A model generated the notes under the pieces. The model was not told the DNA's origin. It saw nothing but the letters and a program-made list of their open reading frames with translations, and did not search any database. Made by a program: the position numbers and the translations under genes. A stretch of 64,000 bases of DNA, from contig JASAND010026119.1 in assembly GCA_030248195.1 (NCBI GenBank), positions 35,782-99,781 of the forward strand, in the 5' to 3' direction. This DNA is from Trissonchulus latispiculum (Eukaryota; Nematoda; Enoplea; Enoplida; Ironidae). This document shows positions 20,701-32,700 of the stretch, piece after piece. Within the stretch, counting starts at the first letter, position 1; every line of letters begins with the position of its first letter.

Positions 20701-23700
20701 AAGCAGGAGTGAACCAAATGACTTGATCTTTGCGGACATAGGTTAGAAAGAGTCGCGCTTCCTGCTGCTATGTTTTGGAGCTCATATCTCCAACCCATGA
20801 CCCAGGAGGCGGGTGGGTTTCCCCCCCCCCAAAGGGGGTGGGTTTTTTTTTACCCCATGGCTATAATGTTAAACCTGACGCAATTGTATTTCCATTTTTT
20901 CGAAACATCGGAGAAAATGAAAAAATCGGGAAATGTTCTGAAAGTGAATTTGTGAAATTAGAGTATTAGGGAACTATCAAGTCGAGTGTTTTCTGAGGCA
21001 ATAAGGCGATTTCACTGAACATGGGCTAATTTTGGAAGTTAATTTTTTGCGGTTGAATGTGTAGTGTGTATATATACGATTGAGTATGACCTCAGCTAGA
21101 GTTAATAATGCCATGAATAACAGTGGTGTGCTAAACCTAATACTGTTAAAACGTCTAGATTTGTTTATATTGTCCAAGGACAGTGGCGCACATAGGAAAT
21201 TTTTTCAGGGGGGGGCGGACCTCAAAAAATTTGGGGGGGTCTGGGGCAAAATTTTTGAAAACCAGGTTTAAAATTCAAAAATAAGCGTAAATTAAACAAA
21301 AATCGAATAAATTTTGCGCCGACCAAGGGCGCACCCGGGATTTAGAAGAGGGGAGTTGAGTCTCAGAAAGTTTTTACATTCGTCAGGTGCACAAGATTTC
21401 GAAATAGCCGTTCATCTACCGGGGGTCTGGGGGGCAGAGCCCCCCAGAAGTTGAAGAAATTTTTTGTTTTTGCAATAAAATCGGTCTTCGAAGCTTTAAT
21501 TCTTTTCATACTGAAGAATTGAGAAAATTGTTTAAAATTCTTGACATTTTTAGGCAAAAATGGTAATTTTCTCCGAAAAGTCGGATGCATTCCAAGCTTT
21601 TTCTTCATAAATGCATTAAATATGCCGTTGAAAAGTGGAAAATTCGCGCCGAAGGCGCGAAATTTTTTGGTTTTTTGTCCTTTTTCCTCTTTCTCTCCTT
21701 AATTTTTCCTACCTTCGAATCGCGACGGGGAGGGGGCGGCCGCCCCCCCCGCCCCCCCTAAGTGCGCCCCTGTCCAAGGATGTCTTTTATTTTGTTATTC
21801 TTATTTTATTTAGACTGTTTTTGAAGCAGAACCTTATTGAGGATGGCCGAGAATCAGCCGAATACTGCTGTGAATCCAGTAGGTCTAGAGCTAGCTTGTT
21901 TTTTGTTGATTCCACTTCGTATCTGTAGTTGTGAGCGAATTAGGGGGAACCTATCCATGAGGCTCGGGGGGCACTCTGATGGATGTGGGCCCCAACCGTG
22001 TCGCAAGTCCTAATTTAGCCTATTGTACAGAAAGATCCGCAACTGATAGAGCTTTCTTATTTGGCATGTGAGGTGGGCCAAAGAAGGACTACAACGTAGG
22101 CTATAGTAGGTTTCGCCCGGACCCCTGTGGCGCCTTGGCCAGGGGTCCGGATCGGTCAAGTCAGAACTCAATATAAGTTTGGTATCAAATGACAGCTGTT
22201 GGTGAAGCGAATAATTTTTGTTATTGGAGGACCCCTCTAAAGTGGACCCAGCGGCCTGCGGCATCCTGACTAGGGTCCGGGCTGGCCCAGAATCGAAATT
22301 TCCAGAAGTGGTCAAGTTTGGTATCAAATGAAAGCGGTTGGTGAAGCGAACAATTTTTGTCATTGGGAGGACCCCTCTAAAGTGGACCCAGCGGCCTGTA
22401 GCACCCTGACTAGGGTCCGGGCCTGCCCAAAATGGCCCAAAATAGAAATTTCCAGAAGTGGTCAGGTTCGGTATTACATGAAAGCCCTTGGTGAGGCGAA
22501 CAATTTTTTCATTGAAGGACCCCTCTAAAGTGTCTCCAACGGCCTGTAGCACCTGGCCAGGGGTCTGAACCGGTCAAAATTGGTCAAAATTCAAAATTTC
22601 CAAAAGTGATCTCGTTTGATATCACATGGTGAGGTGAACAATTTTTTATTGGAGGACCCCTGAAGACCCCCGCCTGGACAGGGGTCCTAATTTGTCAAAA
22701 GTCAAAATTTCCAAGAGTTGTCAAATTTGGTTTTAAATGAAAGAAATTCTTAAGTGAGCTGAGCAACTTTTGTCATAGAACTGCATATCCAAGGTGACTG
22801 TAGAGCGGTGTGGTGGGTTGAATCAGGCGACTTTGTGTCGAAAATAAAATTTTTCAAAATTTGGTCAAATTTTATATCATATGAAATAACTTAAAGAGAC
22901 TAACAAGTTTTGTCATTAGTGTGTTCTGCCGTGTCAAAGTCAAAGCTGTTATCACGCTTATTCAGCATATTCGGATTTCGATATTGTTGCAGATCCGTTT
23001 GCTTCGTTCTTATCTTGTCGAGAAATGATAAAAGCAAGCAATAATATAAATGAAATGCTTTTGATAGCACATATTTTAACACAAGCACAGTCGACCACGA
23101 ATTGTGCTTAATGCGAATATGGATACGTATTCTTGCTCCTGCTGCTAGGGTTTGTTTGTTAACATGAAAGGTTTGCGTACTTAGGGCGGTTGTTTATGTC
23201 ACTCCATTTTCCAACATATTTATTTCAGAGATGGGGTAGGTCAAAGAGTAGCCAGCTTAGGGTCACCCCTAGTCACCTCAGAATTGGCACTTAAAATGTG
23301 ATAATGGGCGTTATGCTTACGTTAGCAGATGCTAGCAGAATATATTGCACATCATTACCTATTTCTTCTCGAAAGACGAAAAGTTCGCGCGAATAGGGCA
23401 GAAGGAGGGAATTCCCTATTCAGCGGCAAAGCTGGTTTCTGTTATTTTAGTCGCCGAGTAGATTCCCTATTCGGCGACAAAGCTGGTTTCTATTATTTTA
23501 GTCGCCGAGTAGATTCCCTATTCGGCGACAAAGCTGGTTTCTATTATTTTAGTCGCCGAAGCGCACAAAGCTGGTTTCGGCCATTTTAGTCGCTGATAAA
23601 CGGCATTTTTCCCCTTCAGCAGAACCTCAATTGTAAACATGCATCGTGTATTTTATATCTAAGTATTTCCCTATTCAACCAAGTTGGTCGCTCGTCGAGC

Positions 23701-26700
23701 ACATTTCCCCCTTGTTGTAATATTGTCACTTTGTGGACTGTGACACTGTGAGGTGTCATGTGTTTTTCTATTGTAGGTAGCTACAAGATTAAGGTCCCAA
23801 AGATGGTTCCAGGAGAAACTTTTACATGTCTAGACATGATCACTGATTTGCTCACACCCCCAGGAAAAATTTCAGCTACTGCTGCGGTAGAAGAACTAAA
23901 TACATCTGGTGTGTTCTGTTTTGTTAGGTGTTGCAGTTTCTGTGTATTTTTTGAGAAATAAGTAAAGGTGGTAAACCATTATAGCTTGTTACAGCTTTTG
24001 GGCCAATATTAGGTAGGTAAATGGTAAAGGTAATCTCGGAAAATTCTCCTACCCCGGTTAGGGTCTAGGGTGCCGATGCTAATCCCCGGATACACAGCTC
24101 TGTGAGCCAGGAGTATCACCTCGAATTAGGACTAAAACCGTGGATGAAGGGCTAGCTCCTCTAGGCAGATGCCCTGCAGTGTCTCCAGTATTGTCACCTT
24201 ATTGTCAAGACAGCAATCATGAAAGAGGCTTCAGTTCTTCTAGTCTGGTGTCTTGGTTTCCGTTAACTCACCAATTCATGTAAAAGGCTTGGTGTGGTTT
24301 TTCAGATGGCATGCAATCCTACAGTGGACCCTTATATTGTTAGTTATACTAATGAAGATATTTTCTTGTTTTGTGACTTAACTTACTCACCGAACTTCCA
24401 CCACTCATTAGTATCATTGTTTTAGATTGTAATGATGAAGATAACTATGGTTCTTGTTGGTCAGTTGCTCAAGAAATTACTTATAGTTATGATGCAGTAG
24501 ACGGGACAAGGGTTTCTTCTCCCACACCTGTCGGATACGGGTTTGCCTGCCTTCGCTGCAATGTGTTCAGTACTCTTAAAGTTAGTGCGTATACTAAGTT
24601 GTGTGCGTATTGCACTTCCAGTTACTGCTAGTTTCCTGGTGTGTTCTGTTTTTACGTTATGTAGCGCCTCTTGACGTTTCTGTAGGCGCAGGGTTGGGAG
24701 TCTCGGTCCGAGACCAAAAATTTTCTGAAAACATCAAATTTCAGCGAAAATTTTAAATTAATATAACGAAAATTAACTGACGAGGTGCGGAAACCGTATG
24801 TTTATGTGTTAAAGGCCCTAATACTGTTCCTAGCCTCAAAAACTGGAAGAAATTAAATTTAAGCTTGAAATTGCTAGTCTAGGTCTCGGCACCCTGGTCT
24901 CGGTCTCGGTCTCGGCGAAATCTCGGTCTCGCCCAACCCTGCGTAGGGCTAGCTTTATTTCTCACTAAACGATATGTTTTTGACACTGTTTTCGTTCACC
25001 AAAGTAGTTTTGTTTGCGGTGCAAAGAAATAATAAGCAGTTATATACGTATACATAGAAAGAAAAACACAGAACGAGGCACAGTAACACAAGATGCGCAC
25101 TCAACCTCTTCTGTAGTTAGAGTCATTTTAAATTCAAGAGTACTGGATACATCCGACATAGACATATTCCGTTCCATTGCATTGCAAACCCCAACCTATT
25201 CAAAAATGAGTGTATATACGTAAAATAACAGTGCATAACATACTAGGTGCCTTGGAGCACAGGCAATATATATCCTCAGATGAGTGCTCAAAGCCCCATG
25301 CGTCTCATCACCCAGCCTCACCAGGTGCGCACCTGGCATGGGGAAACTGGGTGGATATATATATTTACTCCAAGAGTGAGAGTCATACGAATACACAAAG
25401 AATTATATAAATTTTTTTTAAAAATAAACTTTATTTAAAAAAATTTTTAATAATAAAATTTTGTCAACATTTTTGTCCGTAAACAGAGATTTTTTAGAAA
25501 GCCACTTCGAAATAATCTGTCGTAATTTATTATTGGAAAATTGTCTATAAGTAAGTTTATGAATGAGTTTGACAACGGATTGCTCGAGAAATGACGTATT
25601 AGTACTTAACATAGTTAAACGTACTAATTCGTTATAAAATACTTGTCCAGCCATTTTTTGTGAGTAATTAAAAAAGGCATGTGGGAATTTAAGCGTAATA
25701 AAATTAAACTTTTCCGTTTTATCGAAAGGTTTTGTTATAAAATAACCATTTTTAATCGCAATTTCTATATCCAATACTTCAGCTAGACTATCGTCTTTAT
25801 TTTGTCTTCTTAAAATCAAAGATAGTGGATAAATCATCGGTTTAACGATTTCAAATTTTCCTTTATCATTAAAAACCGTTAAATCATCCATATATCGAAA
25901 AATGTAAATCAACGAATTAGTTAATTCCCAGTCTTTTTGTTTAATTAAACTATATATAAATGAATTTGAATTCGCAATTAAATAAAAACAGATTTACTAA
26001 GTATGGAGCACAATCTGTGCCCATGGGAATACCTATATTTTGTCTGCAAACTTTATCCCCAACAGTAAAAACCGTATTGCTAACTACACACTTTATAAAT
26101 TCCTTTAAATTTTGTTTATCAATAAAATTTGAAAGATTTTTGTTGTTACTCCAGAAAGCTTTCTCAGTAGTAGCAACCATTCCACTCGTTCCCATAAAAC
26201 GATCTATAAGATCATTCATATAAAAGAAAATATCATCGAGTGTTAGAGAAGTATACATTTCTGTAAAATCATAAGTAGCCACGTTTTGTGCGACCACCTT
26301 TTTATTCATTTCTTTAATTGCATGAATTATCTGTTTTGAATTATCAATTACCCAAAATAATTTTAATTTGTACCTTCCGTTACGTCCAACAGCTTTACAA
26401 TAATTACGTACATTGATGTACAATAATTTCAAGCATTGAGAAACTTTAGATGAAATAGTTTTCAAGAAAGAATTTTTTGAAGAGATAATTACTCGAAACT
26501 TTACTGGTTTTTTATGAAACTTAGGCAAAATTTGTATAAAAGGGAGCGAACCATACAAACTTTGTTCATTCAAACCATAATCCATAGCAATTTGCTGCTT
26601 CAATTCTGGTAATGTTATAGAAGTAAAACTATAATTTGCCACATTATGTTCATAACCAGTTTCCAACAGAAGTTGTCTTAAATAGAATTGTTTGCAGATG

Positions 26701-29700
26701 AGGCAAAAATTTTGAGAAGCCTTATCTATCACCGTAATTACAAAATGTTCTTTAATAAATTCCAAATAATTTTTGGCATCTACTGACAACTTCTCATTTT
26801 TTATTAATTCAAAATATTTGCTTTGAGATACTTTCTTAAGATTGTTTTTACAATCTTGAATAACAGCATGCATCCAATCTAAATAATCCGATTCTATCAA
26901 GCACTTTTTTGAAGTAATATTATAAATATAACTTTTCAATCCAGCTTTAATTTTTTTGATGCAGTTATTTATATTAGTCGCCTTTCGAAACCGATATTTA
27001 GGGCCTTTCTGCATTAGCTCCCTTAGTTCTATATTATCTATAACTTCTAAATCCCCAGTAATTACATGACCATGATCAGCATCACAAAAACGAGAATTAG
27101 TACATGCACAACTATTGGGTGTATTGATTACTGCATCCACTTTGAAATTTTCCACTGTCTGCCTATAGTTAAAAATAAAACTCGATATTGGTGGATCATA
27201 TGAATAAAGAACCATAGGATTTGAATATTCTTCTTCAAACTCTTTATCCTTCCAGAATACTTTATTTTTGGCAAAAATTCGTCGAAAACATAGTATGTCC
27301 ATTAACATATTATCAAAACGAAAAAATATTTTACTTTTGTTGTTTTTATTTTCATTATTCCTTTCAACAACTTCATGCAATTTTGCTCTTACAATATCTC
27401 TCATTAATTCAATAAATAAAGTTTCTTTGGAATTTAATATTATCGCATACAACATTTTTAACATATTGTTTAGGTTTACTAAATATAAATTTTAAAACAT
27501 TTTTTCTAAATTTTTTACCGTCTGTGATATACCACATTTCTAAATTAGAAAGGAAAGATTTAGTATCGTTCATATTCCATTTAGTTTGCACGCTACTAGG
27601 TCGTTTGCTTCCGCGTACTTTGTTAACATTTTTCTGAACATATTTTCGGTTAAAATTCCAAAAAATAGCTATATCGTCTTTCTGTCCTTTCATTATTGTA
27701 TTAAGTCCGTATGGAGATTTTGTGCGCAAATCTTTTATCCAATATTGTTCCCGATCTAATCTCGCATTCTTATCCATATTATCATCACCTGTAGATTCTA
27801 CAGTTTCTATTAACTGTACACTATAATTTTTACAAGTTCCCATATTAAAATGTTCGATTAACTCAGTACAACCAGGTTTGGACTGTGTCCGTATAGCATA
27901 AATATGTTCCCGAATCCTTTCTTTAAACATACGTTTGGTCTCCCCTACGTACTGCATATTGCAGTCATTGCAAGTTAACAGATAAATTAAATTTTTTGTA
28001 GTACATTTAAAATTTTCATTATTAATAGGTTCAATGTGATATTTACAAGAATTATAAGCACCGATAAATGTTTTGGAGCTATTTGTTTTAGAACAAGCTA
28101 AACATTGAGAAAACGAACATTTGGTAAAAGAAGTAGGTGCTAATTAGCCACCCGGACCGGTTACTACACCCATAATAACCAGGGTGGGCGCGGGGTGGAT
28201 TCCTACTAGCCAGGGTTTGCCTGGCTTAGGTGGGCGCGACCACCATTGGGTTTAACAACCCTCCCACCGTCCCACCGACAGCCTGGCCCGTGTTCAGCCG
28301 CGACTTTGCAACACGGTTATAACCGGATCACGACGGTGGCGCCTTTTGATGGTCCCCTAAAAAAAGGGGAATCGAGAGGCATACTCGATTCTACACTATA
28401 TTTGATTATAATTAATCATTAAATAAATAGAGAAAATCTTAAATTTTTAAAAAAAATAATTTAGCGACTTTTGTGGTTGGCAGCTTATTAAAGCTGCACA
28501 ATAAATAAAAAATTTTATTAAAAAGTTTTAAACTACTTTAAAAAAATATTTTTGATAACTTTATGTACTTATACGAAAAATAAAAGTAAGAATGGCTTTA
28601 CAAGAGCCAAAAGATCAATACTGATCACATCTTGAGGACGCTCCAATTACAATGAAGGAGACTGTGATCATTCGTTGTGTCTGACCATCCTATTGTATGC
28701 ATTAATCAGTGTTTATATACATCTTAAAGTTTTAATTATGTAAAATTATGCCGAAATATTTTTGCTACACATAAACATCACCCATTTGTTCATATGTTTA
28801 GGAGATTTACTGTTGTACATGCAATATGCATGTTCGCTCAGACTCATAAAAAATTCCTGTAGAAATTACAGGATTCTTGTAGTTTTCTGTAAAAGTGTTC
28901 CTGCGCGGTCAGTCGTTAGTGTAGCTTCCTGTATTTTCCACATCAGTAACTTGTATATTTTACCGGCCTCTCGGTTTCGAATAGTAAAAATTGCAGGAGT
29001 TTCCTGTAGAAAATACTGAAGAAACCCTGTGGTATTGTTAGACTTTTATGACAATCCTAAATCAGATACCAACCCTGTCGTTTTTACAAAACAAAACCTG
29101 TAATTATCATTGGAACAACTTGTTAATAGAAAGATGCATGTTCGGGACGGGGGGAGGGTGGCGGCCGCTCCCAAAATATTTTCGGCATGGAGCGGCTGTT
29201 ACAAATTGATCACCCACGGGATGTTGAAAGACTGAAAATTTGAAAACATTCAAAAAATTTCAGTCTTCAAAAATTATGGTCACCATCACCCTGTACATTC
29301 AGTTTGCGTTATCAGAGTATCGAGAAATAACCTGTAGTGTAAACCTGTAAACTAGTGAAAACTGCAGGTTTCATTTGTATTGATTATTAATTAATCTAAG
29401 TTATAGTCCATTCTACCAAAGTATATCCGGTAGAAGTATAGACCTAGTATCCAAAGTATAGACTACTTTCTACAAAAAGCTTTAGATTGCAGAAGGTACA
29501 CATTACGGTTGTATTGACGCGGCCTCAAAAGTCTTGATTTGATTCAGTTAGATTGTTTTCAAATCGAAAACGTTTGATTGCCCACTGCTGCCATAGCTTA
29601 GACTTCTTGGCCTTTAATGAAATCCTTGTGTTAAGTCTTCCAATTTAAGCCTGACTTTTCGACCTCAAAGAATCACCATAAACAAAGTATATCAGAAACT

Positions 29701-32700
29701 AAGAAAACTGTTAGATTTTTATAGTATTCGAAATACATATCAATTTCCCCTTTCAGTAGGTTTGGAAGTTGTAGACTTTTGAACCGGTATTAGTTTTTTG
29801 GAACCCGTTAGTACTGTCTTGCACTGGGTCTCATGCTTGTGGTGGTCGACAATTTCGTCTGGGATATCTACATCCTATTTCTTCAGGAACAGGATTCTCT
29901 ATTTCAGCCGGTCCACCGGTGGCTGGCGGTTCTCAGCGATCGGGAGTGATGGCTTCGGCGATGCCATTGCTGCTTTTATGTTCGGCTCCAAAGCTATTAT
30001 TCGTAACTGTCAAATGCAATATCTATTTTGTTCGAGCTCAGCTGAACTTATCTTGTATTAAAGAGCTGACATGAACGGGGCAGCGGATTCTATCCGCCAC
30101 TGACCACAGAGCCAAGCCGACCCCAGTTGGATTCACTCCCAGCTAGGATCCTCATGTAACTGTATACAGCAGCTTGCTTCCATTAGGTGAGTGTAGGGTA
30201 AATGAGAGAATCAACTTCTTAGGGCTCAAATTGTTTCTGAAGAGGAAGGGGATTTGGCTGGATAAATTTCCGGCCACTTGGAGTAATGATCAACCACAAC
30301 CTGCCAGTACCGTCCCAAGAATGGCCCAGCGTAGTCAATATGCAAACGTTCCCAAACGTTCTCAGCACAAAACGGTTCAGGCCAGAAAAACATAGAATTG
30401 TTCATTTTTGGCAAACCAGGTCGCCACTGAAAAGTCTTCCAATTTCAGCCTGACTTATATGAACTCAAAGAAACACCACATATAAGCAAAGGATGAGAAA
30501 CTAAGAAAACTTTTAGATTTTTATAGTATTAAAAATGCATATCACCTTGCATGCTGATCGTGGTAAAATTTGAGCTAGTGTAACAATAATGATCTAACAG
30601 TCTCGCGAAACGCACAAGTCAAGATTAAAGCAATAAACCTATTCTTGCAAAAGCCTGCCAATACAATCTTCCAAAATTAAAAATCCGTTGCTAAGATTTC
30701 CTGGCATTTCTGCTCTGCCGTAGGCAAACTCTTAAAAGTAAACCGGTAGTTTGCTACTGGAAGCTAGTAATTTTCTGCTGGAGTCCTCCGCAACGGTAAA
30801 GCACTAACTATCGGAGTAGTAGTTCCCTACTGAATTGAACCAGTAGTCACAGTGTCTACTAGAAATTCTAGTAGTAGCTACTAGAAGATACAGTAGTTTT
30901 TAAGTCTTCAGAATCAGCTCCTGACTACTGGAAACTCCGGTATGGGCTACTACTGGAATTTCTAGTAGCTACCAAATTGCTCCAATTGGCCTGCTAGCTG
31001 CTGGAACCTCCACTAGACCTACGGGAAGCATCCGGTAGTCATAAAACTGCTGGAAGAGCCAGTATAAACTTACTAATGGAGTTTCCCTTAAACTAAATGG
31101 CTCCAAATGTCCTCCTACCTACTAGTTGTTACTGGTTTGAACCAGTACTCCTGTCTGGACGGAGAAGCGGTTGCAGTGGCGTCGTTGGCTGCCGACACCG
31201 CTGCAACCGTTTCCCCAATCCTCCTCTTCCTTCTCCTCATCCTCCTCCTCTATAGGCATAGTTTACTTGATACATTTAGAGCACTTAGTGTCAGAGCGTA
31301 CTTAGTGCCCTTTCAAAAGCTACTGGACAGGTCCAGTAGTTGTTACTGGTTCAAACCAGTAGTTTTGGTCACACTTGATAACTACTAGAAGGTTCCAGTA
31401 GTTGTTATTGGACCCTCTAGTAGTTGCGTACTAACTATACTAGTAGACTTGTACTGGATCATTTCCAGTAGTTGCTATCAGCCAAATTATCCTCAACTAT
31501 TAGTTAAAATTAGTATAAAGGTATGAGAACCGTTAGTAGTTATCGCCTACTGGTCCAGTTCCAGTATATATGAATTACTGGTTCACTTTTAAGAGTGCAC
31601 TGCCTTTGTGAAGATCACAAACCTTAAATACACATAGTAATAGCTACAACAGTACTGGAAAAGATGCATGTAAAGAAAAGTATTTTTCATTGTGTGTGCG
31701 ACTAAGGCCCGTATTCATAAAGCGTTGGTACCCATACCACTGGTATGGAAGAAGGGGTACCAGTGGTTAACCAGTGGTATTGCAGGCATACAGCGAATTC
31801 ATAAAACATTTTTACCACTGGTACCATACAGTTGGTACCATACCAATGGTTAAAATTGCAAACCACCGTTGGAGGTGGTTTGACATATGTTTTACACCTG
31901 AGTATGGGCTGTAATAAATGAATTGGAGTGTTTTAATTACTATTTAGGTGAAAATGGGGCATTTCCACAGTTTTCTAATCATATCAAAGCAGTGTATTAT
32001 TATGTCTTTACTGGCTTAAAAATCAAACTGCATAAATTCTCTAATATTTATTTCAGCATATAAATCAAAACAAACATAATAGTTTTAAACTAGTTTTTAA
32101 ATATAATTGTTTAATCAATTCATAATGGCTGAGTTTTTCTAATTATTTGACTGAAGCCTATTATAAAGCATACCACTGGTATCCTATTCATTCGAAGGAT
32201 ACCAGTGGTATGCATACCACTGCTAAACATGAAAGGGCTTTTCATTTTTCCGCCATACCACTGGTATGCAAACCATGGTTAGGAAACCAGAGCTTTGTGA
32301 ATTCGATAAAGTAACCAATTGGTTTTCTAACCACTGGTATCCATACCAGTTGTATGGATACCATTTGTATGGATACCAGCGTTTTATGAATACGGGCCTA
32401 AGCGAAAGCTTTTAGCATACATTTTGCTCAATCAAAATGTTATCGCATCAAAATCAAAATTACTGATTCATGGACAAAAGTTTTGATTTGATATATATAC
32501 ACGTATCAAATCTGATTCTACTATTTAGGAAGAGCTGGGTGAGCTTGTTGAAATTCAGTCTCCTGACAGTTTCACCTCTGAAGACCGCTGGGGCATGGCG
32601 GAAGAAAATGAAAATACAAAGTTCAGCGAAGATCATTATTTGTATGTTTTGTATGCATACAATTTGTTGCATTTTCTGTGGGATTTCGTCTTTAAAAGCA

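Larger units (their letters stand above)
18008..21813 (+). other. SHQ1 intron 2 (3.8 kb)
   Basis: Contains a truncated CAGGCGCGTAGCCAGG MITE (18684-18985), a full T1 element (19848-20863) and a 592 bp hAT-type element (21181-21772). The stretch 18990-19840 is AT-rich with nothing recognised. Confidence 0.75.
21879..23776 (+). other. SHQ1 intron 3 (1.9 kb)
   Basis: Contains a divergent S1-related array (22140-22910) and a 51 bp minisatellite (23411-23590). The rest is AT-rich without recognised features. Confidence 0.7.
25418..28143 (-). mobile_element. Penelope-like element with N-terminal GIY-YIG (Naiad type)
   Basis: On the minus strand the order is Cys-rich segment, GIY-YIG nuclease, then reverse transcriptase. 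Classical Penelope elements have GIY-YIG after the RT; the permuted order is the mark of the Naiad/Chlamys clade described from invertebrates and green algae. Coding is continuous apart from two frame breaks: near 27464 and at a TA microsatellite near 25950. The upstream in-frame stop is at 28144-28146. The element lies in SHQ1 intron 5, opposite to the gene. Confidence 0.85.
24581..32528 (+). other. SHQ1 intron 5 (7.9 kb)
   Basis: Contains a hAT-type MITE (24689-24941), a permuted Penelope-like element on the opposite strand (about 25418-28143), a GC-rich segment upstream of that element (28145-28380), a Gypsy integrase scrap (30226-30417) and two MITEs (30728-31596, 31706-32398). 28400-30200 is otherwise AT-rich with nothing recognised. 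Confidence 0.75.

Noticed and set aside
22010..22552. Minus-strand frame of 180 codons
   Set aside because: Produced by the S1-related satellite array; the peptide repeats with the unit.
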